In this document: positions 17,582 through 28,265 of the stretch, in pieces
How positions within the stretch are numbered: the first letter of the stretch is position 1
Layout: every line of letters starts with the position of its first letter
Source of the DNA: SIAJ01 sp963773845
GTDB taxonomy: Bacteria; Planctomycetota; Planctomycetia; Gemmatales; Gemmataceae
Assembly (NCBI GenBank): GCA_963773845.1
Contig: CAVZCU010000017.1
Location: forward strand, 248,001 to 312,000
DNA length: 64,000 bases
Direction of reading: 5' to 3'
The notes under the pieces: model-generated
The model's input: the letters and a program-made list of their open reading frames with translations, nothing else
What the model was told of the DNA's origin: nothing
The model's database searches: none
Position numbers and translations under genes: made by a program

Positions 17582-20500
17582 CTATTTTCTTCCAAGAATC
17601 AGCGCCTCGGCCTCCCGCCGCAGGACGTTTTCAGCGATCTCGCGTTGCCAGCGCGGGGCGGTTGCTCCCCCAGGCCCCGCGGAAAACACGGTATAGGTTT
17701 CCGTGTATTTGGGCTCGGACCGGGCGCGGATGCCGGCGTCCAGGCTGGAGCGCGACCGCTTCGGGCTTACCTTGCTTGAACTGGGCCATGGCCAGGAAGA
17801 ACCAGTCGGCTGCCTGGACGGGTCGGCTGACGAGCAAGTTCTCCGCGGCCGGGTAGTTGTGCTTGCGATAGCGGATGGCGGCGATCGGGTTGAACGGGTA
17901 GACTTGCCTGGAGTCGACGAACGACCAGGTGTCCGACACGGCGATCAAGTCCGGATAGACGTTCTCGGCCAGGAAGCCCGGCCACAACAGCGCCGGCGAT
18001 TGGGGGCTGTAAAAACTGACTTTCTTGGCTATTGGCGCACCTTTCCAACGTCCAAAGATCTCCTGACAATTCTCCTTGTAGAGATCGACCTTGCCGAGTT
18101 GCAGACGAACCAGGGCGAGGGCCTGGAGATTGCGGGTCGGATTGGCGACCGGCCGGGTCGGCCTCGGCGCGCGGAGCAGATCGGCCTCCGCCTCCGCCCA
18201 TTTGCCCTGGTTAATGTGCGCCTCGGCGAGATTGAAATACAGCGACTGACCGGTCGGCAGCGTGCCGCCGCCCTGGATCGACCTGGTCAGGTCGGCCTCG
18301 GCCCTGGCCCAGTCCTGAAGCCGAAACCCTGCCATGCCGCGAGTGGACAGGTCTCGCGCTTCCACTGGCGTCGGCGGAATCAGGCGCTCCAGGTGCCAGA
18401 TCGTCTCCCTGGGTGTGGCTGGAAGCAAACGGTCCAGGTGCCAGACACCCTGGCCATCAACCAACGCGGTGACACTTCGAGCGACTGACGGGGCCCGGTT
18501 CGCATGTTCGCGATGCCAGGCCAGTCCTTCGACCGGCGGGGCCGACCAGTCCGCGGCGAAGCGTCCCTGGCTGCCCGGCCAGCGCGACTGGAATGCCTCC
18601 TGGTCGAGCCCCTGGACCAGTCCGGCCGAGTTCACTTTCCGGCAACTCAGCAATTCCGCGAGCGCAACCAACTCGTCCGCGGGCCGATCTTCGGAACTGA
18701 GTTGATAGAGGGCGATCTCGCCATTGCCGCGCCGGGTCAGAAGGCGATCGAGGGCCCGGTTCATGGGCGCGGCAATCGCGACGCCAAAGGCAAAGGGATT
18801 GAGCGTCGAGAGCGCGAGCACTGGAGTGAGCGGTTGCCCGGTCCGCACATCCACGACTTGACAAAGATTAGAACTAAAGGATGGAGAATTTTGACGGGTG
18901 ATCGCCCGGCGACCATCGTCGCTAAAGCGCACCTGCATCGTTGCATGCGGCCCCGGGAGCACCTGAAGCAATTCGCCGGTGCGGGTCGACCACAATCGTG
19001 CCGGGCCCGCCCAAGTGGCCGTCGCCAGGCGCTCGCCATCCGGGTGAAATTGGAGGTCGATCACGCCACGTTCGTGGACCAGCGGCGGCGCGACAACTCG
19101 CCCCGCCGCGACATTCCAGATATGCACAGCCACCGCGGAACTGTCGCCGGACATCATTCCATCGGCAGAGATAAGCTGACTACTGAAATTCTCGCCACGT
19201 GCCAGTACGACAATGGCGAGCTGATCCCCGGCCGGTGCCACCACCACCCTCATGATCGTGCCGCCGAGGCGCGCGCTGTCGAGGATCGGCGTCAGCGACT
19301 CGCCCGTCTCGGCATTCCAGAGACGCACCTGGGTGACCGTCGGAGATATGTAACCTGGACCAGAAACGGTTGTGAGCAGCGATTTTCCGTTGTCGCTAAA
19401 GAACCTTCCTATGGGCCGATTCGCCATTTCGGGTGGCAGCGCTGCCACATCCTTGCCCGCGAGCGGGTCGACGATGCGAACGCGGGCGAATTTCCAGATC
19501 CGGTCGATGATTGCGGCCCGCCGGCAATCGCGGCTCCATGTAATGTCGTCCCCCGTGCCGTGCGCGCGGGCAAATGGGGATCCGAACCCGGATGTGTTGC
19601 TCACAATGGGTGCGGGTTGGTAGGAAACACCCTTCCCGACGTGCGTGCCCGTGGAAGCGTCCCAGAGCCTGGCCGTGGCAATGCCGTTGTTCACCTCCAC
19701 GGTGCGGATCAAGCGCCCATCTTCGCTAAAGGCAAAATCATCGACATCAACGCCCTTGGCGACATCCAAGGGGTTGAGTTGTCCGGTGTCGCAATTCCAG
19801 AACAGGACGGGCCGCTCATCGTCGTCGAGTTGCCGCCGCCTCCCATTAACGAGGGGATTGACGAGGGGATTGACGATGGGCCGGAAGTTCGCTTGAAAGA
19901 GCGCCGCCCGGCCGTCCGGGCGGAAGCGCGTGGTCCACTGAACCACGCGGGGTATTCCTTCCACCGCGTCGGCGTCGAGATTGAGCCAGAGCGGAAATGG
20001 TGTCGGGAGCGCCACCCACAGACCGCTGCGACCCTTGCGGAAGCGGATGGGCGGTCGGGGTTGCGGCAGTGCGGCGGTCAAGTCGATCGGGCCGGCCAGT
20101 GTTTTCCCAGATTCGGCATCGCGAACCGCCGCTGTCAACGGTGCCTTCAAAAACTGCGCCGCATTTAATGGAGCGTCCAGAAGGCGGCGACCATCGGCGG
20201 AAAGGAACGGCGTCCGACCGGGGGACGTCGACAGGTTGGTGCCGTGTCCGATGGCCGCGCGCTCGATCGGCCACACCCAGACGTTTTGGCCGCTGACGGC
20301 GAGCAAATGGCTGCCATCCGGCGTAAATTGCACCTGCCGAACCGGGCGCGTATGGACCATCAGCGGCGTCGCGGGGGCGTTCGCGGCAACGTCCCAGACG
20401 CGGATCGAATTGTCCGACGCGAGAATCACCAGGTAGCCGCCGTCCGGAGAGAATTCCACCGATTGCACCGAGGAAGGGTGCGTCGGCTCGGGAGTGACGG

Positions 20501-23243
20501 CGGTGCCATTGGCCAAAAGTAACTTGACCTTGCCGGCCAACCCCGGACGCGCGATGCGACTGCCGTCGCGATTCAGCTTCCAATCGGAGAGTAAACCAGC
20601 GCCTTGGGCAGCATCGATGGAGAACAGTGGTCCAGTCGCGTCCCCGCTCCGGGCATCCAACATCTGGGCCATCGTGGACGAGGAACCAGAAAACCCATTT
20701 CCCGATGGCTGCGTGTACGCCAGGACACGCCGACCATCAGCGCTCACCGTCAGACTGTTGAAGACATAGCCACTGGGCGGGTCCTGGTGTTTTTTCTCCT
20801 TGCCAGTGTTCGACTCGTACCATTGCAGCCCGCCCTTGGCCGTGACGACGACCAACGAGGAATCCTCTGGACCGGCGAACACGCTATCGCTCCCCCGTCG
20901 TGCAGTCCACTCCAAGATTTGCAGGCGCTGTCCGTTCCTGACGTCCCAGAGCTCCGCCGGCAGGTCCTCGGGTGCAGAAAATCGGCCGCCCAGATAGGAC
21001 CATCGGCCAATCGCCACCCGACCGGCTTGGGCCGACACCACGACGCTCACATTGAACCTTTCCTTCTCATCGCCTTCGCGCACTTTGATTTCGATGGCAG
21101 GGCCGACCGGCTTGCCCGTGTCCGGATCGAGAAATTCGAACTCGTTGAGCGTGGGCTTGAAGAGCACCCACCAGGGAGAATCGACCGATTCACGTAATTG
21201 CGCCGTGTAGCCGCTGCGGTGCAAGAGTTCCGACCCGGTTGCCAGGTCCCAAAGATAGACCTCGCTGAACGCCTTGAGGGTGGTGGCAAGCGATTCGGCC
21301 TCGGTCGCCTGTCGAAAATACGTGGCCCAGAGCTTGCCGCCGCCCGGCGCGAAGGCCAGACCCGAGAGCGTGCCCCGGACGCCAGGCGGCGCCGGCAAGG
21401 CCGCGCCGGTGACCATGTCCCAGAGGTGAATCGTGTTGTCGGCACAACCCACTGCGACCGCCCGGCCGCCCCGGCTGACAGCCGTGTATTTGACCGGCGC
21501 ATCGTGGAACCAAACTTGCCGCGCGCGTGGCGCGTCGCGCAGTGCCGCCGCGAGCCGGATGCGGTGCGACTGGGCACGATCGACATCGTTTGGATCGAGG
21601 CGCAAGGCCTCCGCATAGCACAGGGCAGCCCCGCTGAAGTCGCCCTCCGCCGACAGCCGGTCGCCACGACTGCCGAACTGCTCGGCCAGCAAGCCCTGCG
21701 TCTTCTGCTTCTCAATCGCGGCGTCGTCGAGCGCTTTTTCCTTCTGTTCCGTCTCCGCCTGGGCGACGCCCAGGGCTACTGCAGTTTCGCCGGCTTTCTT
21801 TTCGATGCGTAAGGCCAGGACGGATGAGACGACGGCCACGGCCGTCATGAGCAGAAAAACCGCCGCTGTCAGGCCTGCCACCGTCGGGTTGCGCTTGCAC
21901 CAACGGCCAAAGCGCTCAACGGGATGAATGCGCCGAGCCAGGATCGGCTGATCGCTCAGGTAGCGGCGCAGATCGGCCGCGAGATCTCCTGCCGACTTGT
22001 AGCGATGCGTCGGGTCCTTCTCAATTGCTTTGTGAACGATCGTCTGCAAATCGCGGGGAATGGATTTGTTCAAAGACGCGAGTCGGGGCGCGTCCGTGGT
22101 GGTGACCTGTTTGACTAGCTGCTCGCGCTTGCGCTCGTCGAAGGCGGGTCGAAGCGCGAGCAATTCGTACATCGACAGGCCGAGGCTATAGACATCGCTC
22201 CGCGCATCGCTGTGCCCTTCGAAGGCCTCCGGCGGCATGTAGCGCAGCGTGCCGAGCACATCGCCGGTATGCGTGAGGTCCTCCTGATCATCCGCTTTGG
22301 CAAGGCCGAAGTCGGTGACCCAGACGACGCCGTGCAGGTCAAGCAGCAGATTCGACGGCTTGATGTCGCGATGGAGAATTCCTTGCTTGTGGGCGTATTC
22401 AAGCGCATCGGCCACTTGCAGGCCGATCTGGGCGACGCTCTGCCAGTACGTCGGCTTACGGCCGGAGATGGTCGACTGGCCGGGGAGCGAAATCGACGAG
22501 GAAGATGAGGCCTTGTCGTAGGACGGATTTGCAATCCGTCGGTCTTCCGAGGACGGATTGCAAATCCGTCCTACGTCGGCCGGGGCATGCGTGCGGGTGG
22601 CTTCGAATGCGTCGGGCGGCGGCTGGAATTGTCCGGTGACCAGCGACCGGGCCACGGCTGCCGCCGAGATGTCCTTCCGCGGCTTGGCGCTGACCGCCGA
22701 CGGCGGCACGGTCGCCCCACTGAGCGAGCGCAACCTCTTCACTTCCTCAAGAACCTCATCGACGCCGAGTCCCTGGATGAACTGCATCACGTAATAGGGT
22801 AATCCCTCGTGATCGCCGACGCCGAAGACGGGGACGATGTTCGTATGGTGCAATCGAGCGGCGGCGCGAGCCTCGCGTTTGAAACGCTCGAGGCCGTGGC
22901 CCGATTTGCCACCTGCGAGCACCTTGAGCGCGACACGGCGGCCGAGCGAAACCTGCTCGGCTTCGTAAACGACCCCCATGCCGCCGCGGCCGACTTCGCG
23001 CAAGATGGAATACTCACCAATCTGCCGGAGCTGCGGCACCTCAACGGCTGGAGCTTGCACCTCGTCCTTGATCTGCTCGACTTCGGCGAGGGCCGGGAGC
23101 ATCTCGCGCAGGTCGTCGGCAATACTTGGGTAGCGGTCGCAGTATTCTTGTACGCTCGGGCGTTCGCCTTTGCGGAAACGGGCGGCGAATTCCTCGGCGA
23201 GCTGGTCGATGAGGGCGTAATCGCGAGAGTCGGAACTGGGCAT
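17582..23243 (-). CDS. Giant Ser/Thr protein kinase with transmembrane segment, WD40 and TPR regions
   Basis: About 1886 residues, starting at ATG 23243 behind GAGGATTCG. The N-terminal 75 residues are the small helical domain usual in planctomycete kinases. The kinase domain follows: glycine loop GRGGMGVVYEAE (about 80-95), VALKVL, a long insert, HRDIKPSNLLL (about 290), DFG and RYMPPE. A transmembrane helix lies at about 455-478, then WD40-like repeats with SPDGGYLVILASDNSIRVWD-type blades to about 1560, then TPRs. A break near 17756 changes the last 40 codons; repair extends the gene to TAG at 17582. A genomic palindrome is translated in the insert (about residues 223-243). It is paired with the ECF sigma gene just upstream. 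Confidence 0.92.
22515..22576. repeat. Two copies of the TAGGACGGATTTGCAATCCGTC palindrome inside a coding region
   Basis: Copies at about 22518-22543 and 22549-22575 each read GGACGGATT-x-x-x-AATCCGTC. The same element is found three times at 25602-25706, downstream of the second sigma gene. Here it is in frame and translated as GRICNPS and RRIANPS within the kinase insert between the hinge region and the HRD motif. Confidence 0.9.
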
Positions 23244-23304
23244 TGTCGAATCCTCGACAGGGTGAGCAACCGGTGGGCGAGCATTGAGCAGCGAGCCTTC
23301 GACA

Positions 23305-23373
23305 GCGAGCCTCCCGCGTAAGCGGGGGGAGTTTCTGACAATTACTCCCCCCGCTTACGCGGGAGGCTCGCTG
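23305..23373. repeat. Perfect 29-bp inverted repeat between sigma factor and kinase genes
   Basis: Left arm 23305-23333 and right arm 23345-23373 (AGCGAGCCTCCCGCGTAAGC...; exact complements) surround an 11-base loop. A partial extra copy of GCGGGAGGCTCGC follows. It sits in the 154-base spacer of an otherwise co-directional pair and could modulate read-through, but its form is that of a dispersed GC-rich repeat. Confidence 0.85.
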
Positions 23374-23397
23374 CGGGAGGCTCGCCACTCGGCTCGC

Positions 23398-24014
23398 TTA
23401 TCCTTCATCCCCAAGCAGGTCCTTCAATCTCTTCAGCGCGCGCACGTAGCGCTTCGCCGCGGCCGCCTCCTCGATCCCCAAGCGCCTGGGCGGCTTCGCC
23501 TCGGCTCAACTCTTCGAAATGTCGCAGCGACAGGATCTCCCGATCCATCGGGATCGAGCGAGTTGATCGCCTCTTGAATCCGCAGCAATCGCTCGGCCCG
23601 CACGGCTGCTTGGGTGGGCGATGTATGCTTGCCGAGCAGTTGCGCCGCCAGCGCCGCCGAGCTGGCTGCCGGAAGCGCTTCGCGGAAGATGGAAACCTCC
23701 AGGGCCGCATCGCGTTTCTGGGCCCCCAGGTGCGTGCGATGCAACTTCATCAACCGTTCGCCGACGACTAACCGCAGCCAGAGGAACAAAGGCAGTTTCG
23801 GGTCTTTCAGATAATCGGCAAGGCGTGTCGCGACTTCCAAATGCGCTTCTTGAATCACGTCACTGGCGTCGATTCGCCCCTGCAGGCGGCGATCGAGACG
23901 CATATCGACCATGCGGCGCAGGCGATCTCGGTGCCGGGCAAAGATCTCCGAAACCGCGGTCGAATCGCCGGCCCGCGCTCGGTCGATGAGTTGTTGCGAT
24001 TCAGCGTCGTCCAT
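23398..24014 (-). CDS. ECF-type RNA polymerase sigma factor paired with the giant kinase, frame broken twice
   Basis: Starts at ATG 24014 (MDDAESQQLIDRARAGDSTAVSEIFARHRDRL). Region 2 is seen as RIDASDVIQEAHLEVATRL and LPLFLWLRLVVGERLMKLHR. Region 4 is MDREILSLRHFEELSRGEAAQALGIEEAAAAKRYVRALKRL, given here as a motif that emerges only after removing one base from GGG at 23550-23552 and one from CCCC at 23476-23479; 204 residues result. It directs RNA polymerase to its own promoters. Planctomycetes commonly pair such sigma factors with a downstream Ser/Thr kinase gene, as here, which suggests phosphorylation-controlled activity; that link is inference. Confidence 0.88.
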
Positions 24015-24127
24015 CGATTTCCCCCATGAACAGATAACCTCCCAAATCGAAAACGATGAGGACAGGAAATTCCGGAAGATTCCCCCCTATCATTGCCTCT
24101 GCCCACCCACATCCACGGAGCCACACC

Positions 24128-24907
24128 ATGCGGATCGTCGTTGGCGCCCTCGTTTTGGCTTTTGGAGCCGGCACGGCCGGGGCGGCGGTGAAGACCAAGG
24201 AAATCGACTACGAATACGGTGGTACCAAGCTGAAAGGAATGCTCGCTTATGACGACGCAGCCAAGGGCAAACAGCCCGGCGTGATCGTCTTCCACGAATG
24301 GTGGGGACTCAACGACTACGCCAAGAAGCGCGCCGAGCAGTTGGCGGGGCTGGGCTACGTGGCGTTCGCCGCCGACATGTACGGCGAAGGCAAAGTCACC
24401 GAGCATCCCAAGGACGCCGGCATGATGGCCCAGGCCGTGCGCAAGAACGTGAAAGTCTGGCAGGGGCGGGCGAATGCGGCGCTCAAGGTGTTGCAGTCGC
24501 AGCCGAATGTCGAGGGCGACAAGATTGCCGCCATCGGCTATTGCTTCGGCGGGACGACGGCATTGGTCCTGGCTGCCAGCGGGGCGCCACTCCAGGCGGT
24601 GGCAACCTTCCATGCGGGGCTTCCTCCGCTCACCGAGGAGCAGGCCAAAATGATCAAGGCGCGCCTCCTGATCAACAACGGGGCCGACGACGCGTTCATC
24701 ACCAAGGACGCGATCGACAAGTTCAAGGCGACTCTCGACAAGGGCGGGGTGAAGTACGACTTCGAGAATTACCCCGGCGCCGTGCACAGCTTTACCGTCA
24801 AGGGGGCCGAGAAGCACGAGATCGCGAACATGGCATACAACGAAGCGGCGGACAAGAAGTCGTGGCAAAAGATGCTCGCCCTTTTCAAGGAGACGTTGGG
24901 AAGGTAA
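24128..24907 (+). CDS. Secreted dienelactone hydrolase family protein
   Basis: Starts at ATG 24128 with a signal peptide (MRIVVGALVLAFGAGTAGAA), 259 residues in all. It shows the alpha/beta hydrolase plan of dienelactone hydrolases: VIVFHEWWGLNDYAK, GYVAFAADMYGEGK, the nucleophile elbow GYCFGG with a catalytic Cys, an Asp in NNGADDAFI, and the catalytic His in GAVHSFTVKGAEKH. It would hydrolyse a lactone or ester, but the substrate is unknown and export is unusual for classical chlorocatechol-pathway enzymes. A strong hairpin follows the stop. Confidence 0.92.
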   Translation: MRIVVGALVLAFGAGTAGAAVKTKEIDYEYGGTKLKGMLAYDDAAKGKQPGVIVFHEWWGLNDYAKKRAEQLAGLGYVAFAADMYGEGKVTEHPKDAGMMAQAVRKNVKVWQGRANAALKVLQSQPNVEGDKIAAIGYCFGGTTALVLAASGAPLQAVATFHAGLPPLTEEQAKMIKARLLINNGADDAFITKDAIDKFKATLDKGGVKYDFENYPGAVHSFTVKGAEKHEIANMAYNEAADKKSWQKMLALFKETLGR

Positions 24908-24920
24908 GGTGGAGGGATCG

Positions 24921-24954
24921 TGAGGTGGCGGGGTAATGATTCCCCGCCACCTCA
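24921..24954 (+). terminator. Terminator-like hairpin after the dienelactone hydrolase gene
   Basis: GAGGTGGCGGGG (24922-24933) and CCCCGCCACCTC (24942-24953) are perfectly complementary around TAATGATT, extended by one more T-A pair. No T-run follows, so termination is plausible rather than sure. Confidence 0.55.
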
Positions 24955-24975
24955 TCACCTCACTACCTGAACGGC

Positions 24976-25604
24976 ATGTCCGCAGGCACTACCACTCTCG
25001 TCATTCAGTCGCTGCTCGAACGGCTGCGGCTCAGTCCGGACGACAAGAACGTCCGCAAGGAATTGATCGCGCGCTCGTATGATCGACTTGCTTCGGTGGC
25101 ACGCCGGCTGTTGGGACCGGCCTACAAGGAACGTCCGGAGGATACCTCGGGCTTGCTGGCCGAGGCATACATGCGCTTGGAGAACTCCCTCGCCGCGGTG
25201 AAGCCAGAATCGGTTCGACAGTATCTGGGTCTAGCGGCGTTGCAGATGCGGCGAGCGCTGATCGATCTCATTCGCAAGGAACGCGGCCGTTCGGGCAAAT
25301 ACGAGACGCCGGTGTCGCTCGACATCGGCGCGGGTCCACGACGGGTGGCGGTGGCGGCAACGTGCCCGCCGCCCCGCCCGGCCAAGATGCGGACTGGCGG
25401 CTGGAATTGATGGAGGCGATCGGCCGGCTTGACGAGGATGAGCGCGAGGTCGTTGACCTCTTGTTCTTCAATGATCTGACTCAACTCGAAGCGGCCGGAT
25501 TGCTGGGAATCGACGAGAGCACCGTCAAGCGGCGCTGGGCACGAGCACGCGTGCGACTGGCGAAATGGCTCAACGCATTCAGCCCGGAAGGCGGGGCCGC
25601 GTAG
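24976..25604 (+). CDS. ECF-type RNA polymerase sigma factor, frame broken once
   Basis: A 209-residue sigma factor once one G is restored in the GGG run near 25332. Region 2 lies in YDRLASVARRLLGP, DTSGLLAEAYMRLEN and LAALQMRRALIDLIRKERG; region 4 is DEREVVDLLFFNDLTQLEAAGLLGIDESTVKRRW, described here by its helix-turn-helix core. A glycine/proline-rich linker joins the two. No kinase or anti-sigma gene is adjacent. The TAG stop (25602-25604) is also the first bases of a dispersed TAGGGACGGATT palindrome, so this repeat abuts or defines the end of the gene. Confidence 0.87.
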
Positions 25605-25706
25605 GGACGGATTACAAATCCGTCCCACATGAAATGTAAAGTAGGACGGATTGGCAATCCGTCCTACAAGGCATCAAGTAGGACGGATTTGTAATCCGTC
25701 GTATCG
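25602..25706. repeat. Cluster of three palindromic TAGGACGGATT...AATCCGTCCTA repeats
   Basis: Copies at about 25602-25630, 25641-25667 and 25678-25704 are each near-perfect palindromes with a three- to four-base centre, spaced by about ten to fifteen bases. Two further copies lie inside the giant kinase gene at 22.5 kb, and a diverged form (TAGGACGAATGGGAGATTCGTCCCA) is at about 27869-27920. They fill the convergent spacer between the sigma factor and DUF1549 genes. Confidence 0.9.
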
Positions 25707-25714
25707 CGTCCGGC

Positions 25715-27616
25715 TTAGTGGTTCAGAATAAACTCGTTCGTGTTCAACAGCGACCAGTACAGATCCTCGAAGAACGCCTTGTAATCTTTTTGCCCGCGGG
25801 AGCGTTTCTTCATTTCAAAGACCTGATTCGCGAGGAACGACGCCTCGCTCATTGACCCGCCCATCATTGGCTTGCCCGTCTTCGGATCGATGAGTTCCTT
25901 GCCGGTTTTCGGATCGCGACGCGGCAGTGAGACCATGATGGTCGAACTCGGCTTGCGGGCCAGGGCCATCAGGTACAACTCGTTAACGATTGCCATCTCG
26001 TTGTAGTTGAAGCCGCTGCCGCGATACTTAGTCATCGCCTTATCCACGGCGCTGGTGCCGTCCTTGCGGCTGATTTCACTGTTGAGTTCCGGGCCGTTCA
26101 TCATGAGAAGGGCCTGGATGATCGTCCCGTTGAAGGTGACCTCATTGCCTTCGTCGTCGCCAAAGTTTCGCGTCAGCTTGGCGAGCCAGGCGGTTCTCTT
26201 TGCCTTCTTGGCGTCCTTGTCGGATGCGCGGTCGAGGCGGGTGGCGACTTCGAGCGAATCAAAGAGCACTTCCGGGGTCATCGACTTGAGCGGCATGCGC
26301 GTGAAGTAGGGGAGGGCCTCGTCCTTGGCGTTGCCGCCCTTGCCGTCGGGCAGACCGTTGGATTGGTACGTCAAGCTGTATGCGTCCGAATCGCAAATCC
26401 ACTCAATGAGCTTCTTCGAATCGTACCCGTAGCGAACAAAATCCTCCGCCAGCCGTTTGAGCAGCTCTGGATGCACGACCTTGTTGTGCCCGCCGAAGTC
26501 GTCGGCAGCGGGCAGTTCGTTCATTCCGCGGCCGAAGAAGTGGGCCCACGTCCGATTCACATACGCCTTGGCGAAGTTGTCGTGCTGGATGATGTAGTCG
26601 GCGAGATATTCGCGTCGGCTCTTGGCCGTTGTCCGCGGAATCGGCCGTTTCGGGACCGCTCCTTCCTTTTCCAATTCGGCGAGGTTCGGCAGGAAGTTCG
26701 GCTTGGCCGCGGTGACGATGCCGCTGCGGCGCTCGAAGAAAATGCGTCCCGATTTATTGAGGTCGGGATTGTCGCGAAGAGTGACGGGCAATGCGGTCAT
26801 CTTCTTCTTCCCGGCCAGTCCGGCCATGAGGGCGGGCGTGCCGTCGCGTTCGACTTGCCGGAAGAACGCGTTCACGCCCCAGTAGTTGTCCTGCTTCCAT
26901 TCCGGATTGAACGGATGATCGTGGCACTGGATGCAGTTCGTCTGAATGCCAAGGAACAACCGAGTGACGCGCGAGGTAATCGGGACGGCGTCGAAACGGC
27001 CGTCTTCCATCTGCTTGTCTTGCGGAACGCGCTCGCCCAGATGGGCCATGATGAAGGCGACCGCCCCGTTTTCGTTGGTTTTGCCAGTTGCAGTCAACAG
27101 TTGCTTGACGACCTCGTTCCAGGGCGTGTTCTTGGAAAACTGCTCTTCGAGCCACAGATCGATCGCTTCGTGATATACCCCGGCGACGCCGCCGCGAGTC
27201 ATCAGCCAGACGCCCCAGAGATTGGAAAAGTTGGTCGCATACTCGGCGGCGTAGTCGTAGCTGATTGCCGATTTGGGATCTTTCGGGTTGGCGCGATCGA
27301 CGTATCGGGGCTTGTAATCCTTGTCGTAGAGCAGTCGGTGAATCAGCTTGGGACGGCTGTGGTCTCCCAGAGCGAAGTCGCGGACTTCTTCGGCCGTCGG
27401 GATCCGGCCGACGATGTCGATGTAGGCCCGACGGACGAACTCGTAGTCGCTCGCCTTCTTGGAAGGCTTCAACTCGGCCGCTTTCCAGGACTTGCTCAGT
27501 TCCTCATTGATGACGTGCGTCTGAGGCTGAACCATGTCGGCCGAGCGACCGTTGCCGGCGGCAAGAAAGATGCCCAGGGCAGCGAGGGCGAAAGTTCGCG
27601 TGTGTCGGGTAGTCAT
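25715..27616 (-). CDS. DUF1549/DUF1553 domain protein (planctomycete cytochrome-like PSD family)
   Basis: Starts at ATG 27616 behind GGAGAACGG, with a signal peptide (ALAALGIFLAAG), about 633 residues. DUF1549 is seen as DYEFVRRAYIDIVGRIPTAEEV and the CxxCH-type TNCIQCHDHPFNPEW motif, which can bind haem. DUF1553 follows as SRREYLADYII, YVNRTWAHFFGRG and PEVLFDSLEVATRL. These large exported proteins are a hallmark of Planctomycetes and are often encoded with a DUF1501 sulfatase-like protein; no such partner is adjacent here. A role in extracellular oxidation linked to carbohydrate use has been proposed, but the substrate is unknown. Confidence 0.92.
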   Translation of the reverse strand: MTTRHTRTFALAALGIFLAAGNGRSADMVQPQTHVINEELSKSWKAAELKPSKKASDYEFVRRAYIDIVGRIPTAEEVRDFALGDHSRPKLIHRLLYDKDYKPRYVDRANPKDPKSAISYDYAAEYATNFSNLWGVWLMTRGGVAGVYHEAIDLWLEEQFSKNTPWNEVVKQLLTATGKTNENGAVAFIMAHLGERVPQDKQMEDGRFDAVPITSRVTRLFLGIQTNCIQCHDHPFNPEWKQDNYWGVNAFFRQVERDGTPALMAGLAGKKKMTALPVTLRDNPDLNKSGRIFFERRSGIVTAAKPNFLPNLAELEKEGAVPKRPIPRTTAKSRREYLADYIIQHDNFAKAYVNRTWAHFFGRGMNELPAADDFGGHNKVVHPELLKRLAEDFVRYGYDSKKLIEWICDSDAYSLTYQSNGLPDGKGGNAKDEALPYFTRMPLKSMTPEVLFDSLEVATRLDRASDKDAKKAKRTAWLAKLTRNFGDDEGNEVTFNGTIIQALLMMNGPELNSEISRKDGTSAVDKAMTKYRGSGFNYNEMAIVNELYLMALARKPSSTIMVSLPRRDPKTGKELIDPKTGKPMMGGSMSEASFLANQVFEMKKRSRGQKDYKAFFEDLYWSLLNTNEFILNH

Positions 27617-27928
27617 GGTTTCCGTTCTCCTGAGAGCGGGACGGAGGGTGTCCGGCGTGGAATTTGTCGGAAGGCCCGCCGAGGGCGGCTGACGGCCGAA
27701 AAAGGCGGGATGCGCCAATCTTACCGGGTAAATTCAGGCCGTGTCAAACAATCCAAGTCAAAACAAACAGCTTGGCACCGTGACTCGGCCGCGGCATGTT
27801 CTCGACCTTAGGACGAATTTCGGCTAAGAATGGTTCCCGAACCTGGTTAGGACCGCGAAAATGCGGGGTAGGACGAATGGGAGATTCGTCCCATGAATCG
27901 ATGACGGGCAATTCGTCCCACGAGACCA
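27617..27928. other. Divergent intergenic region with diverged palindromes
   Basis: No gene is seen. Near 27866-27925 two palindromic units (TAGGACGAATGGGAGATTCGTCCCA; ACGGGCAATTCGTCCCACG) resemble the TAGGACGGATT repeat family with A/G changes. The rest has no clear promoter. Confidence 0.6.
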
Positions 27929-28265
27929 ATGGAATTCAACATCGACCGAGTCCGTAACAACGTCCGAGCCTCCACCACCGAAGATCTGCTCGATCGGGCG
28001 ACTGTTTATCGCGAGGGGGTGGAGCCCGAAGCGTTACCCTTGATTCTGGAAGAACTTCGGGCGAGAGGTGTCAGTCCGGAAGCCGTCGTTGCTCACGAGA
28101 AGCAACGGGGCGAAGTCATCCTCGACGAGCAGGGGATACGCCAGAAAATGCAATGAATGCCAGCGCCCGGCGGTCGTCCGCGAATGGGGCTGGCATCAGC
28201 TGTTCGGCAAGCTGCCGGTGTTCCCGAGGCTATTCTGGCGCTGCGAAGTGCATCGGCGGGGCTGA
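27929..28265 (+). CDS. Small putative zinc-ribbon protein, frame broken once
   Basis: Starts at ATG 27929 (MEFNIDRVRNNVRASTTEDL). The first 65 residues are helical and acidic (VEPEALPLILEELRARGVSPEAV). Removing one G from the four-G run at 28132-28135 continues the frame into a Cys-containing tail, YARKCNECQRPAVVREWGW ... FWRCEVHR, giving about 111 residues. The CxxC plus C-x-x-H residues could bind zinc. I do not recognise the family. It is convergent with the Uma2 gene, which begins at the next base. Confidence 0.65.

Noticed and set aside
15368..17779. An 803-codon open frame on the plus strand across the group II intron
   Set aside because: It is antisense to an intact reverse transcriptase and to ribozyme domains V and VI. 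Its composition is Arg/Pro-rich without any domain, as expected for a GC-rich shadow frame.
25602..25706. Three regularly spaced palindromes as a CRISPR array
   Set aside because: Spacers are only about 10-15 bases and the units are palindromic and also occur inside a gene; no cas genes are present.
26363..27811. A long plus-strand open frame opposite the DUF1549 gene
   Set aside because: The minus-strand protein contains clear DUF1549/DUF1553 motifs, and the opposite frame is explained by high GC at third positions.
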